DNA of 64,000 nucleotides from Actinomycetota bacterium (lineage in GTDB: Bacteria; Actinomycetota; Thermoleophilia; Solirubrobacterales; Solirubrobacteraceae). This document shows, one piece after another, positions 9,438 to 17,733 of this stretch (positions are counted from its first letter, which is position 1; the number at the start of each line of letters is the position of its first letter). The stretch covers positions 186,001 to 250,000 of the forward strand of contig JAFDWH010000009.1 of the NCBI GenBank assembly GCA_018268595.1, in the 5' to 3' direction. The translations under genes were made by a program, and so were the position numbers. The notes under the pieces were generated by a model. It had not been told where the DNA came from. It worked only from the letters and a program-made list of their open reading frames with translations, and made no database searches.

Positions 9438-9507
9438 CACGCCCGTCCGGTGGCGGGACTCGCCGCCAACCTTTGTCTGGGTTCGGCGTTGCCAGTGTCG
9501 TGACGCT

Positions 9508-9513
9508 CATAAT
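9508..9513 (+). promoter_or_regulatory. Candidate -10 element of the sigma factor gene
   Basis: CATAAT ends exactly 6 bases before the ATG at 9520, the spacing expected if transcription begins at the start codon (leaderless mRNA). No ribosome binding site is visible between the two. Confidence 0.4.
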
Positions 9514-9519
9514 GCCGGT

Positions 9520-11031
9520 ATGCAGAACGTCGTCGTGGATCGTCCCCCGGTGCGTCTGCGCCGGCCGGCTCGCCTGCTGCGACTCGCGAGCGACGAGCGC
9601 CTCGTGGCGCTGGTGCGCAGCGGCGACGAGGGTGCGTTCGAGGCGCTCTACGACCGGCACCATCCGCCGCTGCTGGGCTTCTGCCGCCACATGCTCGGCA
9701 CGCGCGAGGAGGCCGAGGACGCGGTCCAGCACACCTTCCTCGCCGCGTTCCGCGACCTCGTCCGCAGCGACAAGCAGATCGACCTGCGCCCCTGGCTGTT
9801 CGCGATCGCCCGCAATCGCTGCCTCTCGATGCTGCGCGCGCGGCGCCCGCACGTCGCGATCGAGGCGGCGGAGCCCGCGACGGACGGCCTCGCCGCGACG
9901 GTCGAACAGCGCGAGGACCTGCGCGAGCTGCTGGCCGACCTCGCGTCCCTGCCCGAGGAGCAGCGCGCCGCGCTGCTGCTGGCCGAGCTGGGCGCGCTCG
10001 ACCACGCCGGCATCGCGAGCGTGCTCGGCTGTCCGCGGGAGAAGGTGAAGGCGCTCGTGTTCCAGGCGCGCACGTCGCTCGTCGCCAGCCGCGAGGCGCG
10101 CGCCACGCCGTGCGAGCAGATCCGGCTGGAGCTGGCGTCGGCCAGCGGGGCCGCGCTGCGGCGAGGGGCGCTGCGGCGGCATTTGCGTGCGTGCGAAGGC
10201 TGCCGCGCCTTCAAGGTCGAGGTCGCGACGCAGCGCAAGCTGCTCGCGCTCGCGCTGCCGGTGGTGCCGAGCGTGGCGCTCAAGGGCAGCGTGCTTGGCG
10301 GAAGCGGCGCGTCGGCAGCCGCCGGCGGCGGCGTGGCCGCGAGCGGCGGCGCCGCGGCCGGCGCGGCGAGCGCGGCGGCGAGCGCGGGGAACGGCGCGCT
10401 CGGCGGGCTGCTGGGAACCGTCGCCTCGACGGGCGCCGGAAAGCTCGCGGTGTCGCTCGCAGTCGCCGGCGTGGTCGCCGGCGGCGGCGCGCTGACCGCC
10501 GAGCTGGCGCACCGGCACGCGCTCTCGGCCCCGCGCCCGGCGCCCCCCCATGCCGGCACCGCGCCCGGCGTCAGCTCGGCGCCGGGGGCGCGCGCGACGG
10601 CTGCGCCGACCGGCGGCACGCACGCGCTGCCGGCGACCGCGGCGCGGCCGCATTCCCGCCGCGCGGCGGACCGGCCGGCGACAGTCGGCGCCGGCGGCCC
10701 GTCGACGACCGGCCCGAGCCGGAGCGCGAGCGGCCTCGCGCACGCGCCCTCCCCGGCCCTCAGCGCGCCGCCGGTGCGCTCGGGCAGAGCCGGCGGTCGC
10801 TCGGGCAGCACGCCGGCGCCGCAGCGCCCGGCGCCGGCGAGAGGCGGGGGCGCCGACGCGCCGCCGCAGAGTCCGGACGCGAGAGGCACACAGCAGGGCA
10901 GCTCCTCCGCGGGCGCCGGCGGTCAGGGCGCCCCCGCGCCCAGAGTCGCCACCCCGCCCGCCGACGGCGGCGCCGGCTCCTCCGGCTCCGCGCGCGGCAG
11001 CTCCGGCGCGTCGCATGCGCACGGCGGCTGA
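9520..11031 (+). CDS. ECF-type RNA polymerase sigma factor with fused zinc-finger, hydrophobic segment and Pro/Ala/Ser tail
   Basis: Residues 20 to about 95 are sigma region 2 (DEGAFEALYDRHHPPLLGF, AEDAVQHTFLAAFRDL) and about 125-190 are region 4 (LPEEQRAALLLAEL, HAGIASVLGCPREKVKALVFQAR). Unlike a normal ECF factor, the chain continues to 503 residues. RRHLRACEGC has the H-x3-C-x2-C spacing of zinc-binding anti-sigma domains, residues about 310-330 are hydrophobic and could span the membrane, and the last 170 or so are Ala/Pro/Ser/Gly-rich. This looks like a sigma and its anti-sigma in one polypeptide. The regulon is unknown. No separate anti-sigma gene is adjacent. Confidence 0.85.
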   Translation: MQNVVVDRPPVRLRRPARLLRLASDERLVALVRSGDEGAFEALYDRHHPPLLGFCRHMLGTREEAEDAVQHTFLAAFRDLVRSDKQIDLRPWLFAIARNRCLSMLRARRPHVAIEAAEPATDGLAATVEQREDLRELLADLASLPEEQRAALLLAELGALDHAGIASVLGCPREKVKALVFQARTSLVASREARATPCEQIRLELASASGAALRRGALRRHLRACEGCRAFKVEVATQRKLLALALPVVPSVALKGSVLGGSGASAAAGGGVAASGGAAAGAASAAASAGNGALGGLLGTVASTGAGKLAVSLAVAGVVAGGGALTAELAHRHALSAPRPAPPHAGTAPGVSSAPGARATAAPTGGTHALPATAARPHSRRAADRPATVGAGGPSTTGPSRSASGLAHAPSPALSAPPVRSGRAGGRSGSTPAPQRPAPARGGGADAPPQSPDARGTQQGSSSAGAGGQGAPAPRVATPPADGGAGSSGSARGSSGASHAHGG

Positions 11032-11075
11032 CGCATGCAACCAACCTCGCCAGAAGCGCCGCGTTCCAATACCGT

Positions 11076-11106
11076 GGGAAGCATCCACAAGATGTGAGGC
11101 TTTCCC
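11076..11106. terminator. Stem-loop between convergent genes
   Basis: GGGAAGC and GCTTTCCC with an inner CACA/TGTG pairing form an imperfect stem-loop 45 bases past the sigma gene stop. The intergenic stretch 11032-11248 separates convergent genes, so a terminator is plausible, but no long T-tract follows. I see nothing else in this gap. Confidence 0.35.
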
Positions 11107-11248
11107 CGAGGCGGTCCCGCTCCCGATGCTGGACCGCGGCTGACGTCGGGTGGCTGGCCCTGAACTCTCTGCCGGGGCCGGCCGCCCGGCGGGTGCCGCC
11201 CGCGCTCGCCGGGCCGAACGGACCCGGCTCGAGCCCGTCTCGCGGGAT

Positions 11249-11524
11249 CTACCGGCGCCAGTTGTACGGGTGCACGCGCTGTCCGCGCGCTCGCCGGATC
11301 CCCCACAGGATCAGCGTCGCGCACACGACGGAGACGAGGATCCCGGGACCGGCGGCGTGGAACAGGACGCGCACGACGACGCCGCCGACGATCGCCCCGG
11401 CCAGCCCCAGCCCGATCGTCGCCGGGATCGACATCGGATCGGGTCCGGGCAGCGCGAGGCGCGCGAGCGCGCCGATCAACAGCCCGCTGAGGGCGAGCAG
11501 CAACAGGTAGACGAGCAGGCTCAT
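11249..11524 (-). CDS. GlsB/YeaQ/YmgE family stress-response membrane protein
   Basis: A 91-residue protein with three hydrophobic segments: LVYLLLLALSGLLIGALARL, the glycine-rich TIGLGLAGAIVGGVVVRVLF, and ILVSVVCATLILWGI. This spacing, the central GLxGAIVGG block and the size fit the transglycosylase-associated (YeaQ/GlsB) family of small inner membrane proteins linked to stress, whose biochemical role is not established. On the complement, TAGGCT (11531-11536) ends 6 bases before the ATG, so it probably has its own leaderless promoter and is not read only from the upstream thiolase gene. Confidence 0.82.
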   Translation of the reverse strand: MSLLVYLLLLALSGLLIGALARLALPGPDPMSIPATIGLGLAGAIVGGVVVRVLFHAAGPGILVSVVCATLILWGIRRARGQRVHPYNWRR

Positions 11525-11553
11525 GGAGCGAGCCTACCCGTCCACCTCGTCCG

Positions 11554-12747
11554 TCAGCTCAAGCGCTCCACGATCATCGCCATGCCCATCCCGCCGGCGA
11601 CGCACATCGTCTCGAGGCCGACCGTCTTGTCGAGCGTCTCGAGGTCGTTGAGCAGCGTCGTCATGATGCGGGCGCCGGTCATCCCGAACGGGTGGCCGAG
11701 CGCGATCGCGCCGCCGAACGGGTTGAGCTTCTCGTCGGCGATGCCCCACTCCTCCTGGCACGGCACGACCTGCGCGGCGAACGCCTCGTTCAGCTCGACC
11801 ACGTCGACGTCGTCCATCGTCATGCCGGACTGCTTGAGCACGTTGCGCACGGCCGGGATCGGGCCGAGGCCCATGTACTCCGGCTCGATCGAGGCGACGG
11901 CGGAAGCGACGATACGCGCCTTCGGCGTCAGCCCCAGCTCGCGCGCCTTCTCCTCGGCCATCACGAGCACGGCGGCGGCGCCGTCGTTGAGCGGGCAGGC
12001 GTTGCCGGCGGTGACGGTGCCGTCCGGCCTGAACGCCGGTCTGAGCTGGGCGAGCTTCTCCTCGGTCGTGCCGGGGCGCGGCCCGTCGTCCTTCGCGACG
12101 ATCGCCTCCGGAACGGTGATCTGCTCGCCGTTCTCGTCCGTCGCGGTGTGCTCCGGCACGAGGACCGGCACGATCTCCCTGGCGAAGTGGCCGGACTCCT
12201 GCGCCGCGACCGCGCGCTGCTGGGAGATCGCCGCCCAGCGATCCTGCGCCTCGCGCGAGACGCCCTCGCGCTCCGCCACGTTCTCGGCCGTGAAGCCCAT
12301 CGGGATGTAGACGTTCACGAGCGAGCCCGGCGAGCCGTCGAGCTGCGGGTGGAACGGCACCGGCGAGCCGCCGCCGAGGCGCGAGACGGCCTCGACGCCG
12401 GACGCGACGTACGTGTCGCCCTCACCCGCGGTGATCGCGTGGAAGGCCATGCGGATCGTCTGCAGCGAGGAGGCGCAGAAGCGGTTGACGGTCGTGCCGG
12501 GCACGGACACCGGGTAGCCGGCGAGCAGCAGCGCGTTGCGGGCCACGTTGTAGCCCTGCTCGCCCTCGCCCGAGGCTGCCCCCATCATCACGTCGACGAT
12601 CGTCGCCGGATCGAGTTGGGGGTTCCGGTCGAGCAATGCTCTCAACGGGACGGCGGCGAGGTCGTCGGCGCGCACGTCCTTCAGCGAGCCCTTGACGGCA
12701 CGGCCGATCGGGGTCCGGACCGCGTCGACGATGACGGCGTTGGACAT
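11554..12747 (-). CDS. Acetyl-CoA acyltransferase (thiolase)
   Basis: A 397-residue thiolase that condenses or cleaves acyl-CoA and acetyl-CoA, the last step of beta-oxidation or the first of polyketide-like condensation. The nucleophilic cysteine lies in NRFCASSLQTIRMA near residue 90, the active-site histidine in ALGHPFGMTG near residue 351, and the second catalytic cysteine in CVAGGMGMAM near the C-terminus. ATG at 12747 is preceded by AAGGA at the right distance, so this gene has a classical ribosome binding site. Substrate chain length cannot be told. The leader carries a repeat and hairpin (separate entry). Confidence 0.93.
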   Translation of the reverse strand: MSNAVIVDAVRTPIGRAVKGSLKDVRADDLAAVPLRALLDRNPQLDPATIVDVMMGAASGEGEQGYNVARNALLLAGYPVSVPGTTVNRFCASSLQTIRMAFHAITAGEGDTYVASGVEAVSRLGGGSPVPFHPQLDGSPGSLVNVYIPMGFTAENVAEREGVSREAQDRWAAISQQRAVAAQESGHFAREIVPVLVPEHTATDENGEQITVPEAIVAKDDGPRPGTTEEKLAQLRPAFRPDGTVTAGNACPLNDGAAAVLVMAEEKARELGLTPKARIVASAVASIEPEYMGLGPIPAVRNVLKQSGMTMDDVDVVELNEAFAAQVVPCQEEWGIADEKLNPFGGAIALGHPFGMTGARIMTTLLNDLETLDKTVGLETMCVAGGMGMAMIVERLS

Positions 12748-12769
12748 GGTGATTCCTTTCGGTGAGGTG

Positions 12770-12837
12770 CCCGGCGGTCGCACTCCACGGGCGTTGTCAT
12801 CCCCGGCGGTCGCACTCCACGGGGGCCTGCCGTGGAG
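12770..12837 (-). repeat. 32-base-period direct repeat with hairpin in the thiolase leader
   Basis: Two identical 22-base copies occupy 12770-12791 and 12802-12823. The second copy runs into its own inverted partner: CTCCACGG (12815-12822) and CCGTGGAG (12830-12837) form a perfect 8-bp stem with a 7-base loop. The element sits between the thiolase start and the upstream zincin gene, where an operator or leader structure would lie. Function is not known. Confidence 0.6.
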
Positions 12838-12881
12838 GATAGGACGAACGGTGCCGTTCAGACGCCGGTTCCCGGGCGCGG

Positions 12882-13538
12882 CTACAGCCCGAGCCCGCGC
12901 ACGCCGTCCTCGTCCCAGCCGAGGTGGTGTGCGAGCTCGTGGCGGACGGTGCGCACGACGTGCGAGCGCAGCAGGTCGAGGTCGTGGCCGAAGTCGCGGA
13001 CCATCGTGTCCTGGAAGATCACGATGCGGGCGAAGCCGTCGTGCGCGACCGTCGCGCCGTGGTAGAGCCCGTAGGCGTTGTGCTTGCGGCCTTCGCTGCC
13101 GACGACGACGGCGACGTGCTCGAGCGCGCGGTGGAACTCCAGCGGCAGCTCGTCGAGGGCGGAGCGCACGAGCGCCTTGAAGTCCTCCTCGTTCCACGGG
13201 TCGATGCCCGGGTCGTCGTCCTCGTCGAAGTCGTCGTCGTACTCGTCGTCGCCTTCGCCGGAGAGCCCCTCGCGCGCGAGCTGCTCGCTGCGCTCGACGA
13301 GCGCGTCGAAGTCGTGCTCGGAGCGGGGGTTGCGCCAGTCCGCGAGACGGCCGGTCACGAGCGCCAGCACGAACGTGATCACGAGCGCGCCGGCCAGCGC
13401 GACGGCGATCCCCTGCAACAGGCGCAGCGGATAGGTCGTCGCGAGCCCTTCGACGGCGGTGATCGCGAGGATCGCGAGCGTGAAGGCGGCGAGCGCCGAC
13501 CAGGCGACCTGCGCGCCGGTCGGAAGTCTCGAGAACAT
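12882..13538 (-). CDS. Membrane-anchored zincin-like metallopeptidase family protein
   Basis: A 218-residue protein. Two hydrophobic segments lie at about residues 10-32 and 42-63, followed by an acidic linker rich in Asp and Glu near residues 95-112. The C-terminal domain ends with VRHELAHHLGWDEDG, an HExxH zinc motif of the minimal zincin (PF06262-like) family. That family is usually about 120 soluble residues, so the N-terminal membrane part is an addition. Protease activity has been predicted for the family but substrates are unknown. TACGCT on the complement (13545-13550) ends 6 bases before the ATG, which suggests a leaderless mRNA. Confidence 0.82.
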   Translation of the reverse strand: MFSRLPTGAQVAWSALAAFTLAILAITAVEGLATTYPLRLLQGIAVALAGALVITFVLALVTGRLADWRNPRSEHDFDALVERSEQLAREGLSGEGDDEYDDDFDEDDDPGIDPWNEEDFKALVRSALDELPLEFHRALEHVAVVVGSEGRKHNAYGLYHGATVAHDGFARIVIFQDTMVRDFGHDLDLLRSHVVRTVRHELAHHLGWDEDGVRGLGL

Positions 13539-13544
13539 CGTCCG

Positions 13545-13550
13545 AGCGTA
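13545..13550 (-). promoter_or_regulatory. Candidate -10 element of the zincin gene
   Basis: TACGCT on the complement with a 6-base gap to the start codon; no ribosome binding site fits in between. Confidence 0.4.
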
Positions 13551-13593
13551 GCCGCTCGGCTGCCGCGCGGCGACCGCAGCCGCCGGGCGGCCG

Positions 13594-14748
13594 CTAGCGC
13601 AGCGTGCGCGCGATCACGAGGCGCTGGATCTCGTTCGTGCCCTCGTAGATCTGCGTGATCTTCGCGTCGCGCATCATGCGCTCGACCGGGTACTCGCTCA
13701 CGTACCCGTAGCCGCCCAGCACCTGCACCGCCTCGACGGTGACGCGCATGGCGTTGTCGGAGTTGAACAGCTTCGCCATCGCCGAGTACTTGCCGCGGTC
13801 TCTGTCGCCGCGGTCGGCCTTCGCGGCCGCCTGGTAGAGCAGCTCGCGGCCGGCGGCCGTCTGCGTCTCCATGTCGGCGAGCTTGAACTGGATCGCCTGG
13901 AAGGCGTTGATCGGCTGGCCGAACTGTCTGCGCTCGCGCGCGTAGGCGGCGGCGTAGTCGGTCGCGCCCTGGGCGATCCCGAGCGCCTGCGCGGCGATCC
14001 CGAGGCGCGAGTAGTCGAGCGTGCCGAGCGCGACGTGCATTCCCCTGCCGACCTCGCCGATCAGGTTCCCGGCCGGCACGCGCACGTCCTCGAAGATCGG
14101 CTGGCCGGTCGGCGAGCCCTTGATGCCGAGCTTTCTCTCGAGCTTGCCGACGGAGAAGCCCGGGCGGTCTCTCTCGACCACGAACGCGCTGATGCCGCGC
14201 GAGTGCCCGGCCGCGGGATCGGTGACGGCGAAGACGACGTAGAAGTCGGCGACGCCGAGGTTCGTGATCCAGTTCTTGGTGCCGTTGATGACCCACTCGT
14301 CGCCGTCGCGCACGGCCTTCGTGATCATGCCGCCGGGGTCGGAGCCGGCCTCCGGCTCGGACAGCGCGAACGCCGGCGACCACTCGCCCGTCGCGCAGCG
14401 CGGCAGGAAGCGCGCCTTCAGCTCCTCGCTGCCGAACAGTCTGATCGGCAGCGTGCCGAGGTCGTGCACCGCCAGCATCAAGGAGCTGGATGCGCACGCC
14501 TTCGCGACCTCCTCGATCGCGATGCAGAGCATCAGCGCGCCGGTGCCGGTGCCGCCGTGCTGCTCCTCGAACGGCAGCCCGAACAGGTCATGCTCGGCGA
14601 ACAGCCGGCGCAGGTCCCACGGGTACTCGGCCCGCTCGTCGATCTCCGCGGCGCGCGGCGCGACGCGCTCGCGCACCATCTGGCGGATCGTGTCGCGGAA
14701 CGCGAGCTGGTCGTCGGTCAGGGCGTAGGCATCGGCGAGTGCGGACAT
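13594..14748 (-). CDS. Acyl-CoA dehydrogenase
   Basis: FAD enzyme of 384 residues introducing a trans-2 double bond into acyl-CoA in the cytoplasm. FALSEPEAGSDPGG and WVINGTKNWITN are the FAD and substrate signatures, RRQFGQPINAFQ is the C-terminal family block, and YEGTNEIQRLVIAR near the end carries the usual catalytic glutamate. Short- or branched-chain type is likely from length and motifs, but substrate is not determined. On the complement TAGCAT lies 7 bases before the ATG. It stands alone between the zincin and MMPL genes on the same strand. Confidence 0.93.
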   Translation of the reverse strand: MSALADAYALTDDQLAFRDTIRQMVRERVAPRAAEIDERAEYPWDLRRLFAEHDLFGLPFEEQHGGTGTGALMLCIAIEEVAKACASSSLMLAVHDLGTLPIRLFGSEELKARFLPRCATGEWSPAFALSEPEAGSDPGGMITKAVRDGDEWVINGTKNWITNLGVADFYVVFAVTDPAAGHSRGISAFVVERDRPGFSVGKLERKLGIKGSPTGQPIFEDVRVPAGNLIGEVGRGMHVALGTLDYSRLGIAAQALGIAQGATDYAAAYARERRQFGQPINAFQAIQFKLADMETQTAAGRELLYQAAAKADRGDRDRGKYSAMAKLFNSDNAMRVTVEAVQVLGGYGYVSEYPVERMMRDAKITQIYEGTNEIQRLVIARTLR

Positions 14749-14816
14749 GCCGCCGATGCTAGCTGCGCAGCCAGGACCGGCACGCCGGTTGGCCGACGCA
14801 CCGGCACGCCGGCTGC

Positions 14817-16994
14817 CTACGCGACCGGGACCTTCAGCGGCTCCTCCCGCCGGTCGACGCCTTCGACGAGGTGCCCCTCGAGCGAGACGTTCGGCAGCAC
14901 GCGGTCGAGCCACGCCGGCAGCCACCACGCGCGGTCGCCGAGGAGCGTCACGACCGCGGGCGCGACGACGAGCCGCACGATCAGGACGTCGATCAGGATC
15001 GCGAGGCCGAGCCCGAGGCCCATCATCTTCCCGATCACGTCCGGCTGACTCACGAACGAGAGGAAGACGGCCGCCATGATCAGCCCGGCGAACAGCACGA
15101 CCTTGCCGATCCGCGCCATCCCGTGGATCACGCTCTCGCGCGGGCGGTCGCCGTGGTTGTACGCCTCGTGGATGCGCGAGAGCAGGAAGACGTTGTAGTC
15201 CATGCTCAGCCCGAACAGGATCGCGAACAGCATCACGGGGATGAACGAGACGACCGGGATGCCGCTGTCGACGCCGAGCAGGCTCGCGCCCAAGCCGTCT
15301 TGGAAGACGGCCGTCACGACGCCGTAGGCGGCGCCGATCGACAGCAGGTTGAAGACGGCCGACACGAGCGGGATCCACAGCGAGCGGAACGCGACCGTCA
15401 GCAGCAGCACCGACAGGCCGATCACCATCGCGATGAACAGCGGCAGGCGCGAGGCGACCTTGTCGGAGAAGTCCACGAAGCCGGCCGTGTTGCCGCCGAC
15501 GTAGACCTTCAGCCGCGTGCCGGCGACGGCCTGCGGGATGACGTCCTCGCGCAGCCGCTCGAGCAGGTCGCTCGTGCGCCGGTCCTGAGGCGACGTTCTC
15601 GGCGTCGCGGTGATCGTCGCCATCGCGTCGTCTCTGGACGGGACCGCCGGCGAGACGGACGCGACGCCCGGCGCGGCGGCGACCGCTCTGCGCAGCGCGT
15701 CGAGCGCCGCGGTCGCGTGCGCGGCGCCGCCCGGCGTGTCGACGGCGAGCAGGAAGGGCCCGTTCGAGCCGGGACCGAACGCCTCGCTGAGGCGGTCGTA
15801 GGCGACCCGCTGCGTGCGCGACTCCGGCTGGTTGCCGTCGTCCGGCTGGCCGAGCCGCAGGTGCGTGACGGGGAAGGCGAAGATCAGCAGCAGCAGCGCG
15901 CCGGCGGCGATCGACAGCCACGGCCGGCGCGTCACGAGACCGCCCCAGCGCTCGAACGCCGCCGAGGCCTCCACGTGCGCGGCCTGCTTGGGCCGCAGCC
16001 AGCGCGCGAGCGCGCCCATCATGACCGGCAGGATCGTCAACGCCGAGATGACGACGGCGGCGACGCCGATCGCCGCGCCGATGCCCATCTTGCCGATCAG
16101 CGGGACGCCCACGACGAGCAGCCCGGCGATCGCGACCATGACGATCAGGCCCGCGGCGACGACGGACGCGCCCGACGTCGCGGCGGCCTTCGCGGACGCG
16201 TCGCGGACCGAGTCGCCGACTGCGAGCTGCTCGCGGAAGCGCGCGACGATCAGCAGCGAGTAGTCGATCCCCGCGCCGAGGCCGAGCATCACCGCGATCG
16301 TCGCGGCGAACTCCGGCAGGCCGAGCGGCTTCGACAGCGCCGCCAGCAGGATCTGGCCGACCATCACGCCGATCAGCGCGCCGGCGAGCGTCGCCCCCAT
16401 CGCCGCGCCCGAGCGGAACAGCAGCGTCAGCAGCACGATCGCGATCGCGACGCCGATCAGCTCGCCGACGGGCGCGTCCTGCTGCTGGCCGGCGTCGACG
16501 ACGACGCCGCGCATCGCGACCTGCACGCCGCCGCTCTCCGCCGTGCGCGCGGCAGCTTCGAGGCGCTGGCCGTCCTGCTTGTCGATCTTGGACGGGTCGG
16601 TCGTGTAGCGCACGTCGACCGACGCGAGCCGTCCGTCGGGCGAGAGGCCCGAGCCGCTCGCGCCGAACGGATCGCCCACCTCGGCGACGCCCGGCAGTCT
16701 CGCGACCCGCGCAAGCGCGTCTCTCACCGCCGTCGCGTTCCGCGCGTCGGTGATCCTGCCCCGCTGCACGCTGAAGACGAGCGTCGAGTCCGCGCCGGCG
16801 AGCGCCGGCGTGTGCGCGCGGAAGAGGTCGATCGCGTGCTGGGACTCGGTGCCGGGGATCTCGAAGTCGTCAGCCGCGGAGCCGCCGGCGCCGGCGAGCA
16901 CGCCGAGCACGAAGATCGTCGCGAGCGCGCCCAGCAGGCCGCGCTTCCAGTGGTGGGTGAGAGCGCGGGCGATGCGCGCGAGCAGGAAGGACAT
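14817..16994 (-). CDS. MMPL family transporter
   Basis: A 725-residue inner membrane protein with the RND layout of two halves, each with one isolated membrane helix, a large extracytoplasmic loop and five further helices. GLGAGIDYSLLIVARFREQL in the first half and FGLSMDYNVFLLSRIHE in the second carry the Asp-Tyr pair thought to relay protons in MmpL proteins. Substrates of this family are usually lipids or hydrophobic drugs. ATG at 16994 is preferred over a TTG at 17012. It is transcribed divergently from a TetR regulator with a palindrome between them, the usual arrangement for regulator-controlled efflux. Confidence 0.9.
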   Translation of the reverse strand: MSFLLARIARALTHHWKRGLLGALATIFVLGVLAGAGGSAADDFEIPGTESQHAIDLFRAHTPALAGADSTLVFSVQRGRITDARNATAVRDALARVARLPGVAEVGDPFGASGSGLSPDGRLASVDVRYTTDPSKIDKQDGQRLEAAARTAESGGVQVAMRGVVVDAGQQQDAPVGELIGVAIAIVLLTLLFRSGAAMGATLAGALIGVMVGQILLAALSKPLGLPEFAATIAVMLGLGAGIDYSLLIVARFREQLAVGDSVRDASAKAAATSGASVVAAGLIVMVAIAGLLVVGVPLIGKMGIGAAIGVAAVVISALTILPVMMGALARWLRPKQAAHVEASAAFERWGGLVTRRPWLSIAAGALLLLIFAFPVTHLRLGQPDDGNQPESRTQRVAYDRLSEAFGPGSNGPFLLAVDTPGGAAHATAALDALRRAVAAAPGVASVSPAVPSRDDAMATITATPRTSPQDRRTSDLLERLREDVIPQAVAGTRLKVYVGGNTAGFVDFSDKVASRLPLFIAMVIGLSVLLLTVAFRSLWIPLVSAVFNLLSIGAAYGVVTAVFQDGLGASLLGVDSGIPVVSFIPVMLFAILFGLSMDYNVFLLSRIHEAYNHGDRPRESVIHGMARIGKVVLFAGLIMAAVFLSFVSQPDVIGKMMGLGLGLAILIDVLIVRLVVAPAVVTLLGDRAWWLPAWLDRVLPNVSLEGHLVEGVDRREEPLKVPVA

Positions 16995-17014
16995 GGCGCA
17001 GGACCCTAGCAAAT

Positions 17015-17031
17015 ATTGCGCTCACTGCAAT
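17015..17031. promoter_or_regulatory. Candidate TetR operator between MMPL and TetR genes
   Basis: ATTGC and GCAAT flank a 7-base spacer (ATTGCGCTCACTGCAAT), a 17-base inverted repeat in a locally AT-rich patch. It lies 20 bases upstream of the MMPL start and 54 bases upstream of the TetR start. TTGC-N7-GCAA dyads are a common form of TetR-family operator in actinobacteria. Confidence 0.6.
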
Positions 17032-17072
17032 TCTGCACTCTGTGGTATGATTTATTCACCTGTGACGATCGG

Positions 17073-17078
17073 TACGTT
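17073..17078 (+). promoter_or_regulatory. Candidate -10 element of the TetR gene
   Basis: TACGTT with a 7-base gap to the ATG at 17086, which favours that start over the in-frame ATG at 17047. Confidence 0.35.
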
Positions 17079-17085
17079 CCCCGAC

Positions 17086-17727
17086 ATGTCCTCGGAGGAG
17101 CCCGGCCTGCGTGCGCGCAAGAAGCAGCGCACGCGCGAGACGATCGTCGAGGTCGCGATGCGGCTGTTCGCCGAGCGCGGCTTCGACGGAACGACGATCG
17201 CCGACATCGCCGCGGCCGCCGACATCGCCCCGCGCACGTTCTTCGGCTACTTCCCCTCCAAGGAGGCCGTCGTCTTCCACGAGCACGACGAGCTGCTCGC
17301 AAGCTTCGCCGCCCGCCTGCAGGCGCGCCGGCCGGGCGAGACGGCGTTCGACGCGCTGCGCGCCTGGCTGCTGGAGCTGATCGCGACGCTCGGAGTCGAC
17401 GACCCGCACGGCGACGTGCGGCGCCGGCTGATCGCCGAGACGCCCGCGCTCGCGGCCCACGACCGCGCGAACCGGGCGCAGCTCGAGACGGTGTTGGCGG
17501 AGGCGGTGGCGGTCGACCTCGGCACGAGCGCCGACGCGCTCGCCCCGCACCTCGCCGCCGCCGCGGCAATCGCGACGCTCGACGCGCTCGACCGCTACTA
17601 CGACGGCCACGCGCAACCCGAAGCCGTCAAGGGGATCCTCGACGAGGCGCTCGCGTTCCTGCACGGCGGCCTGCGTGCCCTGCCGCGGAAGCCCGCCGCC
17701 GGCGCCCGCGGGAAACGCCGGCCGTAG
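17086..17727 (+). CDS. TetR family transcriptional regulator
   Basis: A 213-residue repressor-type protein. Residues about 10-60 form the DNA-binding domain: RETIVEVAMRLFAERGFDGT, then TIADIAAAADIAPRTFFGYF as the recognition helix region, and SKEAVVF. The rest is a helical ligand-binding domain with no recognisable specificity. The divergent MMPL gene is the likely target, and the palindrome at 17015-17031 the likely site, so autoregulation is also probable. The start at 17086 is chosen for its promoter spacing; an upstream ATG at 17047 would add 13 residues. Confidence 0.88.
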   Translation: MSSEEPGLRARKKQRTRETIVEVAMRLFAERGFDGTTIADIAAAADIAPRTFFGYFPSKEAVVFHEHDELLASFAARLQARRPGETAFDALRAWLLELIATLGVDDPHGDVRRRLIAETPALAAHDRANRAQLETVLAEAVAVDLGTSADALAPHLAAAAAIATLDALDRYYDGHAQPEAVKGILDEALAFLHGGLRALPRKPAAGARGKRRP

Positions 17728-17733
17728 GCGCGG

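Noticed and set aside
14775-14812. Short direct repeat of a 13-base ACCGGCACGCCGG unit between acyl-CoA dehydrogenase and MMPL genes
   Set aside because: Only two short copies made of common GC words; not distinguishable from background composition.
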